A stretch of 64,000 nt of DNA from the NCBI GenBank assembly GCA_963678675.1, contig OY783197.1:11838304-11902303 (forward strand). The letters run 5' to 3'. The position numbers were made by a program, and so were the translations under genes. How positions within the stretch are numbered: position 1 is the first letter of the stretch; every line of letters begins with the position of its first letter. Origin of the DNA: Xiphydria camelus. Its lineage: Eukaryota > Arthropoda > Insecta > Hymenoptera > Xiphydriidae. This document shows, piece by piece, positions 33,372 through 44,838 of the stretch. Under the pieces are notes generated by a model. That model was not told the origin of the DNA. It was given only the letters and a program-made list of their open reading frames with translations, and ran no database searches.

Positions 33372-34342
33372 TACGTTCTTCTTTTTTCTTTTTTTGTTAT
33401 ATTAAGGGGGTTTTACAGCAACAAAATGACGGATTTCTTCGTGAAAAATAGCAATTTTTACTTCAAACAACCACCGAAAATGTAATAATGGAAAAAATTT
33501 TTTAAAAACGTTGGCGTCTAGAAAAACATCTGTTTTAACTAAATTGCTTTGATTTTTTGATTAGAGATAATTCTACGCTGAAATATAGTGTCCACCGCAA
33601 ATCATCTTTTCTAAAAGGCGTCCTCGAAAATGCTTCGTCACCGGCTTATTTCTCAATATTTTTCTACAAAAAAATTACAAAATGTTCGAATGATGCTTTG
33701 TAACATGCGAAACATTGGAATATATTTATTTCAACAATAGCTCGAAAAAAAATTCGTAAAAATAGGGTTATTTTCCACGCGTTAGACCCTCCCCCCCCCC
33801 TCCTTAAACGCGTTTTTCTCAAAACTACATTTTAAAAATCGGTGGGCACTCTAGCTCCGCCAATTTTCAATCAATCGTCTTGATTCTTTTTTATTTTATT
33901 CATAAATAATTTATTTTATTTATAAAGTATCAATATTTGCATTTTTTATGCCACATTAATTAACGAAATTTAGGGCAAAATATGTATCTATCCTTTCGAA
34001 TCGATGCCATTTTGTGAAAAATGCATATTTTTGAAAACGGCTACGTACTTCGCTAACTTTTGAGTTACAGAAACTAATTCTTTTTCGTTCATTGTTCTAA
34101 CTTAAACCTGGACTGAGTTATCGCGCCCACCGCACGATCATCGATTTTCGCAGCGCTCTGGTAAATCGCCTTTAAAGTCGCCATTTTTATAAATAAAAAA
34201 AATACAAACAAAATTTGTTGTAGTTTAATAGTAGTATAATACCTTACTGTACATTAATTTGGATAAAAACATTTCAATTCTGCAGAAAAAATTCTTCAAA
34301 AGCCGTAATTTTTGGGTGGGTCAAAGTGGTGTAACCCCTTAC

Positions 34343-34978
34343 GGAATTCTTTATCGACCCAACATAGTAAGGTCTACTGTTCGACAAGGTAGAGTGAAAA
34401 TGCTTTTGTGTGTCTGTCTGTCTGTTTGCATTACGATAACTTTTAAACGTTTTTGCCGATCGACTCTCAGCGCATTGACCTATCGTTGGGGGATGCGATT
34501 GGAAGGGTGTGGAAAGGGGATTAATCTTCTCCAACGTAGGCGGAGGTAGTATACGAAATGACGTTTTCTGACTTTATACAGCGAACGCTGCGAAAACGGT
34601 GCCAGATGGCCAGTGTACAACTGATAAATGGCAACATTATTATACACTGCAAGAGGATGATAGGAGCAATTTTTAGAAGAAGTCTACAAACGAAATACCA
34701 TAGCTAACAGTCAGGCACAAAAAAGAAGCATAGTAGAATTCTATTCGTCTCGTTATTTGGTTCCGAAAATTAAAGTACAGCGGTGTCCAGTGGTGTGTCA
34801 GCGGTATAACAAATTTAGTTATAACGATTCACCGATTATAATATACCTTATTGTTAGAGTGAGAAGTTCTAAAAATGCGCTCTATATCTAGCTCGTAGAT
34901 ATTTATAAAACTTTCCGTTGAGTTGTATTATAATCGACGGGCCTTTGTAACTAGGTTCATTATAAGTTGACACCATTG
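34343..34978. other. No gene seen
   Basis: Contains a short gtctgtctgtctg run at about 34412 followed by catttcgataacttt-like repeat wording, probably the end of another interspersed repeat. The frames at 34259-34549 on both strands have no domain. Confidence 0.35.
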
Positions 34979-35091
34979 TACAGGGTGCGACAAAGTGATA
35001 GGTACGATTTCAAATATCGTTGCTCAGTTTGCGGAAGCGGTAATACTGTGCACGCGGTCGCCTTAGGGAGATAAATTTGTGCCATTTTCAG

Positions 35092-35232
35092 TTATCGACA
35101 TGGCTTGGACCGGAGCGCATCGCGATTCCGCAAGAGATGATCCGTAGAGCAATGACGCGCTTCCGTGAAAACCTTCAAGAGTATATCGACAATATGGGCC
35201 GTCATTTAAGAGATGTAATTTTTCAAATATAA
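35092..35232 (+). pseudogene. Tc1/IS630-type transposase, C-terminal fragment
   Basis: Open frame to TAA at 35230-35232 reading ERIAIPQEMIRRAMTRFREN followed by LQEYIDNMGRHLRDVIF. This matches the helical C-terminus of Tc1/Tc3-like transposases (IP-x-x-M-R/A...R-x-x-x-C/Y-x-x-x-x-G-x-H). It lies just inside the left TIR of the element at 34981-36445. The DDE domain is absent. Confidence 0.55.
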
Positions 35233-35672
35233 CGTTTCAAAAAATGGCATGATATGTAGTTTCCAAAAATAAAAAACTTTTCTTTGCTTTGTGTGGTTTG
35301 GTTTTTATTAACATCCCAAATAGTAGGGTAGATGGGGGCAAAGCCCCGCACGGGGCAAAGTCACGCACCGGTTATTTGAATAGCCCGGGAACGATCCCAA
35401 AGCTGTCCGCCAGGCGGCAAGTCTGTCTTGATAGTGTCTAGTGTGCTACGAAAATGAACGGCAATAGGTTGATTGTAAGCTGATAAAATGAGGTATTTTT
35501 TGTTATTTTGATGTAGCAATCATATTAATTCACTTCAATAATTTTTGCATGTGATTACGATTTCTTTAAAGACCGAATACTCAGTTAATAATATGGCTTG
35601 TGAGCTTTATTTTTATATGCTTTAATTTCGCTTCACTTTGTTTATAAAAATCGGAAGAAGGATTGGTATTAA

Positions 35673-35873
35673 ATGATACCAAATGAGGCAAAACCCCGCA
35701 GCCCTTCTGAGGCAAAGCCCCGTATGCCTCAGAGGCTCCAAACAAATGAAGAGCCCTTCATTGCTCAGAAAGATATTATTTTGAGATTGCCAAAACCTAT
35801 GATGATGAACTCCGCTAGGTTTCATTATGTGATCACCTTCACAGAGGATTTGAGTACTTTCAGCATGTATTAA
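35673..35873 (+). pseudogene. Candidate pogo-like transposase C-terminus
   Basis: The frame ends EEPFIAQKDIILRLPKPMMM, NSARFHYVIT and a TAA at 35871-35873. Pogo/Tigger-like transposases often end with a (D)I-x-x-LP-x-P ... (G/F)HY-x-F pattern, which this resembles. The first part (SEAKPRSPSEAKPR type) is encoded by the GCAAAGCCCC repeats. Its stop codon coincides with the TTAA at which the 189-bp insert begins; the restored site would give the same stop. Confidence 0.4.
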
Positions 35874-36062
35874 TGTAGGAAAGGACTAAAGAGATGCCTC
35901 ACTAGAACTCAAAAGAAAACGCATCATTCGCTCTCCTGACATGAAAAGCTACACGTTCGCTCACGCGTTCGTCGTTTCACTGCCTCCTCTCTTGATCTTC
36001 CTCAACCGGCCGCGATCGTCACGCGTCCAGTCCGCTCCTGAGGCGCCACCTCGCGCCCTACA
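35874..36062. mobile_element. 189-bp LTR-like insertion with TTAA duplication
   Basis: Starts TGTAGG and ends CCTACA, flanked by TTAA at 35870-35873 and 36063-36066. The right half is GC-rich. TG...CA ends with a 4-base duplication suit a short solo LTR. TTAA also suits a piggyBac-type MITE, although those usually start with C or G. Confidence 0.55.
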
Positions 36063-36547
36063 TTAATTTGTTTTTGTTTTTTAGCAATAAAATATTATGT
36101 TCCTGTGTTTCTAAGAGGACAGAATATTAACAAATCTTAATATAAATGTATTTGTAAAAAAGTTTTTTATTTGTCCTCTACAATCAGCATTCCCGTGTTG
36201 CGGGGCTTTGCCCCATTTGGTGGGGCAACGCCCCGCAAATTTGTTTGTTTGAAAATGTTTAATTTTATAGTAACTAACAGTCGGACACCACAGGAGTTGC
36301 AACCAGGTTATAGATAACACCCCTACCTAAGACTTTCAGTATATACTAACAAAAAATATACCCTCCATTTTAAACAATCCTGTAAGAAATAGAAATTGCG
36401 CGGCTTTGCCCCCACTTACCCTACCTATCATTTTGCCGCACCCTGTACTTTAGTGAATAGATGGTCATTTCATAATCTACTGTATAATAAGAAAGAACGA
36501 TACGTAAGAGTACTACCCCATTTCGTTATTCAAACGCGCTACTTTAA

Positions 36548-36627
36548 CCATTAGAGGACGGGGGGTCCTAAAGGGACCACCCTGAGAACACAAACTATTT
36601 TTAAAAAATCTCCGTCCTCTCTAAAGG
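36548..36627. mobile_element. 80-bp TTAA mini-element
   Basis: The ends CCATTAGAGGACGG and CCGTCCTCTCTAAAGG are imperfect complements, flanked by TTAA at 36544-36547 and 36628-36631. A small inner palindrome (gggtccta/agggaccac) is present. Confidence 0.6.
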
Positions 36628-36728
36628 TTAAAGCAACTGTAGGACGTAACAAAATTAGTTACCTAGCATATTGTATGAGGGGAAAAATAGCCTGCAACTG
36701 AAATACGTTAAGTAACTAAGTTAATACC

Positions 36729-36880
36729 AGAAACCAGCATTTTGAGGCCTACGCCAGGTCAACATAAAGACGATTCACAAGAGCACAATCATTTGATGCA
36801 TTTTGAGAAACCAGCATTTTGAGGCCTACGCCAGGTCAGAAGAAAGACGATTCATAAGAGTACAATCATTTGATACTTCA
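36729..36880. repeat. Tandem duplication, 77-bp period, two units
   Basis: agaaaccagcattttgaggc begins at 36729 and again at 36806. The units share cctacgccaggtca and aagacgattca.aagag.aca, with a few substitutions. Confidence 0.85.
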
Positions 36881-37200
36881 AATACGTTACTTTCAAGAAA
36901 CTGTAGGAGCTAACGAAATCGGCGTCCGATTTATTATTTGATGATCATAAATACCATAAATGCCGACCTTCCATAGTGACCAGTAGAGTTAAATATTCCG
37001 TTATGGGAATTTATAATTCCTGTGTTTTAAGTAAAGTTTCCCGTTTCCAATAAGTTTGGCTCAATTTTACTTATCAGTTTAGAAGAGACAGTCCGCAATG
37101 GGAGATCGAAGATATCCAGTAAATCAAAGGCAGCGCAATCGTGACAATTTTGTATGTTGTACAGTTGACACCAGTAGTACGTCATCTTGAATATGATTTT
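36881..37200. other. No gene seen
   Basis: AT-rich sequence without domains or repeat matches. Confidence 0.3.
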
Positions 37201-37550
37201 ATATTTAAGATGTGGATAATTTTGTAATAATAAGACATATTATAATAATATCACTATTTTAACATTGTGGAGAATGGACATGAATACTGAGTGCTAAGGT
37301 TGGGCGGGAAAAATATGTAAATAGAACAAAAAAATAATAATCAGATTGCGGCCAGGTACGATATATCAACTTTTGCATTCAACAGTCATAGACCTAATAT
37401 ACAAAAACCAATTAATTTTTCCATAATGGTACATTCATTTCATTAACTCCGATCACTTATAAAGCACATTCGTTACTATTAGCGGTCACGTTGTCATTCA
37501 CATAACAAGTAAATCTTCCAAACTAAAAAAATTGTCCACATCTTAAATCG
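37201..37550. repeat. Inverted repeat, candidate MITE
   Basis: atttaagatgtggataattt (about 37202) faces aaattgtccacatcttaaat (about 37528). The target duplication is not resolved and the interior is non-coding. Confidence 0.4.
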
Positions 37551-38396
37551 TAAATTACTAACTGGTCACGTTCTGAGTTGTTTACTTTATGCAGCTACTA
37601 GTATTGAACATACGCAGCACCACAGTCAGTTCTAGAGCCGTAGATATTATTATGGTGGTGCTCCTTATTAGGAGCAATGTAAGTACTGACGTAGGGGCCC
37701 GTGCATTGATATCACACGGAGAGTTTTATTTGAATCGGATTCAAAGCCTAAATCGATTGTGCTAATCAACCTTCTCGTTAATACAAACTTGAAAAGGATA
37801 ATTTCTTCCGTATACCTTCACAACGTCATCGAACGGGAGGAATAACCATTCTGAATCATCGATGACACTAAGTTCACATAGAAAAATCCACCCAGTAAAC
37901 ACGAAGTAAGAGTTATATTGTAGTTATATTACAATTTCCCTCTTTTATATTTCTATTATATTACAGTCATATAGCACAAGTGCGTTATATAACTGTTACA
38001 TAGCTATAGTGCGGAAATTGTAATATAACCGCTGGGTAACTGCTACTTTAAGCTTGCTGGAAACCCCCTCTTTAATCAAAGTGTATTCTAGCTAAAGACA
38101 CTGTGAAGAATAATACAGCTAATGGTTTCTTCTAAAAAGTACCCAGATAATACATCGAAAAAAAAATTGTCGAACGGAAAATTGGTCAAAAAAAATTCGT
38201 CGAACGGTACATTCATCGAAAGGAAAATTCGTCGAAACGCGAAAATTCTTCACTGATTCAGAACAGCAAAAGCGTTATCAACAAATAGGCAGCATATTGT
38301 AAACAGTAATGAAGCAAAAAGTTGAGGGCATATTTGAATATATTCGAACTACTATTATTTTGCTACATATACATATGTATGTATATCTCTTTCTCA
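37551..38396. other. No gene; small repeats only
   Basis: Contains a short inverted-repeat stretch (37890-38045; gttatatt/aatataac type) and, at 38155-38245, a gtcgaacggaaaatt-type minisatellite of about four degenerate units. Confidence 0.45.
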
Positions 38397-40182
38397 TCAA
38401 GAGACACGGTAGTGTCTCGCGGCATGTTCATTCAAGTAGATCGTCAGAACGACGACAGCGCTGATGTCGCGGGCACCCGTGTCTCTTTACACCACAAATG
38501 TCTGCCCCCTTCACCCTTCAATTTTTACATCGAATTTTCTCAATAAATATATAACCAAAACTATGCTTAGTTACGCCATATAAATCGATTATTCTCTATT
38601 GATAGAGACCAGAATAAATGTTATGTTACATATTAACAGAGATTCTTCCTTGGCAACGCGAAGCCACGCCCCTTGCGCTTAAAAGTCGAGAATCCAATTT
38701 CTCGGCCAATATATCGTGTCAAAATGTCCCAAAAATTCCGCTTATCTTCGGGGATAGTCGACCATGATCGGAAATGTGCACACAGATGCGACAACACGCA
38801 TACGCCATCAAATGTATGTGAGAGTGTGTGAGAGAATATTTAGGATGCCGGGGAAAAAGAGTATAAGTCAAAGTCGCCTACCAATACACTTCTACAATTT
38901 TCTTCCACTTTCCTAGAGATATTTGTGTGCTATATGCATTTAACGGTTCTTATGAGAAGTGTTATTTTCATTTTATACATTTTTTCAACAGTTTCTGTTT
39001 CAATATAAACAAATAAAGGTGTTTTCTGAGCAACACGATTTTTTGACTTGTACTCTTTTTCCCGAGCATCCTAGATATATTCCTTGAATGTTCGGTTATG
39101 GTTTTCAAAGTTAATAAAATATTTCCATTCGCGAAATGATTTCCCTCTCGCGTTTATTTCGATCCTCGGACGCGCTTCTTAATAAAAAGTAAAAATTCAG
39201 TGTAATCGTAGCAATCGGAGTAATGAAGGAAATAGACGATTCAGTCCGAAAAACATCGGTCATCTCAGTAGTGGTGAATGTGACAGACGCTCCGTATAGT
39301 TTAATAATCGTTTGCATTTTTTTTCAAATAATCGAGATAGTGAACGGATGCAGTGCTATGTTTCTCTGGTTGCCTGTGCATAAAGAGTAGGAAAGGAGAC
39401 GGCAGTATCTCAGAAGAATTGCTATCAGATAAATTTAATTGCCCTCTGACAGCTTTAACCTCACTTTCGATGGAAGGACAAATATCTTTGTGATTATTCT
39501 ATTTTTTGTTTTCCGCGTCATGTGACCACGGGACGAATCGAATGCGAGCACGGGATGAACGCAATGGAATAGGATCACAACAATCAAGTAATTACTTCAT
39601 CATTATTTTTTCTCTTTCGATATATTTCCTCTTTCGTACTATCACAAGTTCCAATTTATACACCGACTTGTCAAACCAGAAGTGTACATGTACCTTACTT
39701 CTATTTCATCTCTTCTTCATACCTGGTGTAACGACGGTCAATGAGGAATCACTGGTACCAAATTGGGGGTTCGAGGGTTATTCCTTATTCTTTCTAGCAC
39801 ACATCGATATTTTGCTGCACCTGTATTCTTCTGGGACTTCCTAAAATAATTATAAAAATCCCATATAATTCAGCCCTGACAGGTACAATCTTATCGAGCT
39901 GTACCTTATCGAGGAGATCTTTCGACGTAATGATTCCGAAATGTTTCTATGATATTTCGCAACATTCCCGAATTTATCGAGAAATATATATTTCTAACTT
40001 ACAGCAGTGTTCACGAATATTGTAAAATATCGCAGGAATGTTACAGAAAAGTTACTTGCAAAAACGTGCTTTGTGGGGTGTAAATGATGATATTTTGTAA
40101 TTTCCATCGTTACACCAGAGGCGAAGAAGAGATGAAATAGAAGTGAGGTATATGTACACTTCACATTTTTGACAGGTCGGTA
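38397..40182. mobile_element. Family J/B composite, copy 3 (inverted)
   Basis: It begins with the TCAA plus the stem-loop GAGACACGGTAGTGTCTC (38401-38418), the inverse of the ends at 10340 and 26802. It continues through the same landmarks in reverse order, then family B sequence from about 39500. It is interrupted at 38841-39073 by a MITE and from 40185 by a large TA foldback. Copies 1 and 2 lack both insertions. Confidence 0.7.
38841..39073. mobile_element. 233-bp MITE inside family J
   Basis: The ends TAGGATGCCGGGGAAAAAGA and the near-complement (tctttttcccgagcatccta) enclose AT-rich sequence. Copies 1 and 2 of family J are continuous across this point (gagaatatattcc). The exact duplication is ambiguous in the AT-rich target. 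Confidence 0.72.
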
Positions 40183-40184
40183 TA

Positions 40185-41541
40185 CAAGGTGTCCAAAAAG
40201 TATGGAAACGGTTGAATATCTCGAAAAGTACGCTTCAGATCGGGAAACGAAAAAACATGTATCTGATATTTAAAAAAAACTATTAAATGATACCAAGATT
40301 GATCCCACTCCCCAACCTTTGTGGGTGGGGCAGGGGGAAGCTTCAAAATCTTAAATAGGAACCCCCACTCTTGATTGCATATTCGCATGCTACATTAAAA
40401 ACTACATAACTTTTATTTGAAACATTTCTTTCTATTCGTGGCAGATGGCGCTATAATCGACGAAATTCAATTTTTTCGGTTTTTGCAATTGAGAGTCGAT
40501 TTATTCGATTCTGCAATACAATTGCGATATAAATTTACATTTTTTATTCTCATATTTGATATTTTTGTTAAAAATTTAATTTAGTTTTGCAAATTTGAAT
40601 TTACAGTATAACTTTTGTCGATAGACGTTTAGAAATCTGGCAAATACAATACAATTCAAGACAAAAAGGAGAATTAGAGAAGGGATGTAGCAGTTCCTGT
40701 GGGGTAGATTTGTGATTTTTCAGTCTAACGACAAATTCTAGGGCTTACAGGGTTAATGAGTTTTCAAGAAATAGGTTTCAACAAACCCAGGAAATGCCGA
40801 GTACTGACGGTGATAAAAGAATTTCTGACCTGAAGTTATTTAAATAGCTCAATTTATGATGGGTTTAATTGTTTTGAATTTCCAAAGTCTGTCTGACTGT
40901 TGACTGAACAGGTAAAAGAATGTATTTTCTGGACTAGGATGGAAAATAAAATTTTCCGGCTCAAGTAATCTCATAAAATGGTACTTTCCCATCAAAAAGT
41001 TTTGTAAAGGGCAGCATTTGAAGGGAACAGAAAACTCCTGCTTCCACGTCGTTGTTTCTGGGATACGCTAAAAGTAGTGTATTTGCCAGATTTCTAAACG
41101 TCTAACGACGAAAGTTTTACTGTAAATTCAAATTCGCAAAACTAAATTAAATTTTTAACAAAAATATCAAGTATGAGAATAAAAAATGTAAATTTATATC
41201 GCAATTGTATTGCAGAATCGAATAAATCGACTCTCAATTGCAAAAACCGAAAAATTGAATTTCGTCGATTATAGCGCCATCTGCCAAGAATCGAAAAAAA
41301 TGTTTCAAATAAAAGTTATGTAGTATTTAATGGAGAATGCGAATATGCAATCAAGAGTGGGGGTTCCTACTTAAGATTTTGAAGCTTCCCCCTGCCCCAC
41401 CTACAGGGGTTGGGGTGTGGGATCAATCTTGGTATCATTTGATAGTTTTTTTTTAAATATCAGATACATGTTTTTTCGTTTCCCGATCTGAAGCGTACTT
41501 TTCGAGATATTCAACCGTTTCCATACTTTTTGGATACCCTG
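40185..41541. mobile_element. 1.36-kb TA-flanked foldback inside family B
   Basis: TIRs start CAAGGTGTCCAAAAAGTATG, with TA on both sides (40183-40184, 41542-41543). The arms are about 450 bp (40185-40632 and about 41085-41541) and near-identical. The loop is about 450 bp. The uninterrupted family B copy at about 24235 reads ggtcggtatataaattgg, giving the empty site. No coding sequence is recognised. Confidence 0.83.
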
Positions 41542-41744
41542 TATAAATTGAAACTTGTGATAGTATAATACGAAAGAGGAAATATATCATTTTTAATAAT
41601 TATGTCATTATTAGAATTGGTTAACTCAGATTAATATAGTTTCTTAATTTCTACGTTGAGTAAGTTCGCTATATTTTAAATAGTGAAATGCTGCATATGA
41701 TTCTGTTATTTACAATTTGTTACAGATCGTATGCGAACCTGAGG

Positions 41745-42450
41745 GGGTTTCTTTCGAATGAGGGATTATCCACTTCTTGTGTTCCAAGAACCAGTTGCAT
41801 TAGTTCATTCGGCGAGCTGGATCTGCTGCCTCGAGTGCATGGACGTGCGTCATTTTAAGGTTTCTCGAGCGGTACAGGGGCTTCTTCCCTGCTAAAAGTT
41901 AGTCCACTGAAGTACAGTAACACTCTAAAGTATGTTCTTCGTGCGATGTGGCAACAACGTTTGACGTGCAGTAGTATGTGTGTAACTGTGAGTTCAAAAA
42001 TTGAGCCCAAAACATCTGGCTATGCATCTGTGACGTCATGCAACGTTGCCACATTGACTTATCAAAGGTTAAATTTATAAAGAACAATTAACAAAAAATA
42101 ACAGGCTTCTTAATGAACGTGAAAATTGGTATAGATGATATTAGTTCATTAAACTTGCTGTTTACAAAATTTTACAATTTTTTCACTATTTTTCTCAGAA
42201 ATATCGCGGTTTGTTAGTTATAACCCATAAGAACATATGTTATTTTGTTATTCAAAAATCTTTGCAACGAGCTTCTTAAAAGACTTGAAAATTTAATTGA
42301 ATTTTTTTTACTTCAATCTACCGAATGCATACATTTTTAAACATTTCTCACTATTTTTAGTATAACGCTCGAGAATCCTTAAATGGATGAAAATTTTCAT
42401 CCTTCAATATCCTCCCAACCGTGGACTTGCTGATTCTAACCTCTGTTGCC
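41745..42450 (-). pseudogene. Tc1/IS630-type transposase relic, split by a TTAA element
   Basis: The minus-strand first part (42450-42379) encodes AVATEVRISKSTVGRILKDE then NFHPF. After the insert at 41859-42378 the sequence resumes as KMTHVHALEAADPARRMN, a stop, CNWFLE, then a frameshift and a KWIIPHSKE-type stretch near 41745. HPF-K and CNW-F are Tc3-like landmarks. Removing the insert rejoins HPF and KMT in frame, so the insertion is younger than the transposase. The DDE part is missing. It is the best-preserved N-terminal piece of the family in this window. Confidence 0.75.
41859..42378. mobile_element. 520-bp TTAA element inserted in the Tc-like relic
   Basis: The ends GGTTTCTCGAGCGGTACA and TATAACGCTCGAGAATCC are complementary with four mismatches, flanked by TTAA at 41855-41858 and 42379-42382. 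The interior holds a second facing pair (gatgtggcaacaacg, cgttgccacattg). The 62-codon minus-strand frame inside has no recognised domain. The host sequence (catccatttaaaatgac) is restored by removing it. Confidence 0.8.
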
Positions 42451-42454
42451 ACAG

Positions 42455-42800
42455 CCCAAGTACTCGTTCGAGGGTTATTCCTTATTCTTTCTAGCACAGA
42501 GAGTGTCGATATTTTGCTGCACCTGTATTCTTCTGGGATTTCCTAAAATAATTATAAAAACCCCATATAATTCAGCCCTGACAAGTACAATCTTATCGAT
42601 CTGTATCTTATCGAGGAGATCTTTCGATGTTCGAAAGAAATCCCCTCGGGTTCGCATACGATTTGGAGTCCTTTTGGATAGAATTGAACAGCAGCACGTT
42701 TATTTCTGTAACAAATTATAAGTAACACAATCATATCCAGCATTTCACTATTTAAAATATATCGAACTTACTCTACGTAGAAATTAAGGAACCATATTAA
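42455..42800. repeat. Family B arm, further copy
   Basis: gagggttattccttattctt, cacctgtattcttctggga and ataattcagccctgacaagt match 24900-24960 and 39780-39890. It adjoins the transposase relic. Confidence 0.65.
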
Positions 42801-42968
42801 TTGGAGTTAACCAATTCTATAGATAATAATGACAGAATTGGAAGAGTCATTGGAAGAGTATACTTAGAGAGAGTTGAAGGTAAAATGTCTACATGTGTGT
42901 GTGTGGATTTCTGTTGACGACCAAAATATAAGAAAAATCCGATGGCCTGTAAATTCGAAAGCGGTATA

Positions 42969-43536
42969 CAGGATGTTCGGAAAAAACACCGACACAGAAA
43001 TAGGGGTGATAGGTTACGTCATTATAAGTATTTTGATATAAGGGACCTATACCCGCAAGCGCCCCCTTCTGGAGATATCAACTTTTCAAGTTTATAACGA
43101 CCGAGGTTGATCAAAGTAGAATAATAAGAAACGTATCAAAATGGTAACGAATATTTAATTTTACGAGATACAAAAACAATGTACTACAGCAAATGCTCAA
43201 AATGACGGCCACCCATGTCCATGCAACATCGGAAACGATTCTGGATAGATGTGCCACTGCGCAAACTGCTTGCGGAAAGGATAACCGCTTAGCTCAAGTC
43301 CTGGTACTTTTCGAAGATGATGCGGATACAAGGAGTTTTCATTTGTTTTTCAATTGTACAGGTAGACAAAAAACTCAATATTATTCTACTTTGATCAACC
43401 TCGGTCGTTATAAACTTGAAAAGTTGATATCTCCAGAAGGGGGCGCTTGCGGGTATAGGTCCCTATAATCAAAATACTTGTAATGACGTAACCTATCACC
43501 CCTATTTCTGTGTCGGTGTTTTTTCCGAACACCCTG
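42969..43536. mobile_element. Family I TA element, copy 2
   Basis: TIR CAGGATGTTCGGAAAAAACA (one change from the other copies), TA on both sides (42967-42968, 43537-43538). It has the same internal transposase tail as copy 3, in the opposite orientation. The arms are about 180 bp, with the coding relic between them. Confidence 0.82.
43184..43376 (-). pseudogene. Tc1-like transposase C-terminal tail (family I, copy 2)
   Basis: The minus strand matches the frame at 48993-49184 and ends with the same TAG (43184-43186) after a CMDMGGRHFEHLL-type tail. The plus-strand frame drawn across this segment is a shadow. Confidence 0.55.
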
Positions 43537-43689
43537 TATATTTTATTTCTCCAAGATACTAAGGCAAAGTGAAAAATATAACGGCTCTCTAGTCTATAAA
43601 TCCCTTTCCAAATATCACGAGAATAAATCAAAAGTAACGTGGTTATAATTAATTGGCTCGTATCAGTATAAAATGTGAAACTTTAATTT

Positions 43690-44366
43690 TGTGGTAATAA
43701 AAAGCTATTCTCCTACATGTACATATTCTCCTCATGAATAAATTCCAAAAAGTAGTGAAATCTTCCCAAAAAAACAGATTCTCTGTAAAAAAAGGCGGAA
43801 TGTTCATTTAGTAGTAACAAAAATTGATACGTAAAATCTCTCCAAAAAAGATTCCAAAAAAGATTTGAAATCAATTAAGATCGCCATGTTTAAAATTTAT
43901 ATATAAAGAATATAAGGCTCATTTGGAAGGAAAATTATTGTAAATCAAATGTTACTAAAAAATTCGACTAAAGAAATGTATAAAAAAAATTTCATAAAAA
44001 AGAACTTGCCGCGATGTTTTCCTTCAAAATAAAACATTCAGACAGATAGAAAATTATATTCGAAGTTTATGCACTTATGATTTTAAATAAATTCATACAC
44101 TTATATGATACCATCAGTATATAGTGGAAAAAATATGAAAACTTAAACGCGACAAGTTCTTTTTATGAATATTTTTTCATACATTTTTTAGTCGAATTTT
44201 TTAATAACGTTTGATTTACAATAATTTTCCTCCCAAATGATGCTTTTTATTTTTTATATATAAATCTTGAACATGGCGATCTTAATTGATGTCAAATCTT
44301 TTTTGGAGTATTTTACGTATCAATTTTTGTTGGCACTGAATGAACATGCCACCTTTTTTTACAGAG
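43690..44366. mobile_element. Family K foldback element, copy 3
   Basis: The left end taataaaaagctattctcct continues without the L insert seen in copy 1 (ctacatgtacatattctcc). The inverted right arm runs to about 44366, where it is cut short. Loop as in copy 2 (tgattttaaataaattcata). Confidence 0.7.
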
Positions 44367-44519
44367 ATTTCATTTACGCAAACATTAAATTCTATTAGCT
44401 TGACAAACATTTTTCGCATTTCAAATCCTGTACTTGGGTTATATTTCGCGTATAACAATATTCTTGCTAACTAGAGAGCTTGCGTCATATTTAACAATGA
44501 TCTTATAATATTTCTCTCT

Positions 44520-44719
44520 NNNNNNNNNNNNNNNNNNNNNNNNNNNNNNNNNNNNNNNNNNNNNNNNNNNNNNNNNNNNNNNNNNNNNNNNNNNNNNNNN
44601 NNNNNNNNNNNNNNNNNNNNNNNNNNNNNNNNNNNNNNNNNNNNNNNNNNNNNNNNNNNNNNNNNNNNNNNNNNNNNNNNNNNNNNNNNNNNNNNNNNNN
44701 NNNNNNNNNNNNNNNNNNN
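44520..44719. other. Assembly gap, 200 N
   Basis: Exactly 200 unknown bases. The number is likely a placeholder; the true size and content are unknown. The left and right flanks share no obvious repeat. Confidence 0.98.
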
Positions 44720-44838
44720 AGTCAGGATTTCTTATATGAAGACGTGAATTGGTAGAAGTAAGGATCTAGATAGATCTGCGCGAACCAGGAACCAGGGACG
44801 CACCTGACGGGGTGCGTCAGAGGGTGCGAGCTTGAGGG

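Larger units (their letters stand above)
31261..34338. mobile_element. TTAA-type element carrying a nested pogo-like element
   Basis: The ends are TGGGTTACACCACT and the complement AGTGGTGTAACCCC. The flanks are TTAA (31257-31260) and TTAC (34339-34342), a one-base-diverged duplication. Without the nested element at 31714-33371 it would be about 1.4 kb. No coding sequence of its own is recognised, so it is a non-autonomous piggyBac-type element if the boundaries are right. Confidence 0.55.
35336..36421. mobile_element. 1.09-kb pogo-like element nested in the Tc1-like relic
   Basis: TIRs GGGTAGATGGGGGCAAAGCC and the near-complement are flanked by TA (35334-35335, 36422-36423). Inside, the motif ggcaaagccccg/cggggctttgcc recurs several times (35350, 35690, 35710, 36200, 36225), resembling subterminal binding sites. 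The ends begin GGGTAG like the element at 31714-33371. A transposase C-terminal relic and an LTR-like insert lie within. Confidence 0.72.
34981..36445. mobile_element. Tc1-like transposon relic, split by a pogo-like element
   Basis: TIRs CAGGGTGCGACAAAGTGATA and the near-complement at the right end are flanked by TA (34979-34980, 36446-36447). The left part ends with a transposase C-terminus. The right part is reduced to little more than the TIR because the insertion at 35336-36421 lies just inside it. The family is related in end sequence (CAGGGTG) to family I. Confidence 0.72.

Noticed and set aside
36729..36880. Target-site duplication of a large insertion
   Set aside because: The two 77-bp units are adjacent with nothing between them, so this is a simple tandem duplication.
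44520..44719. Low-complexity biological sequence
   Set aside because: It is 200 N, an assembly gap.
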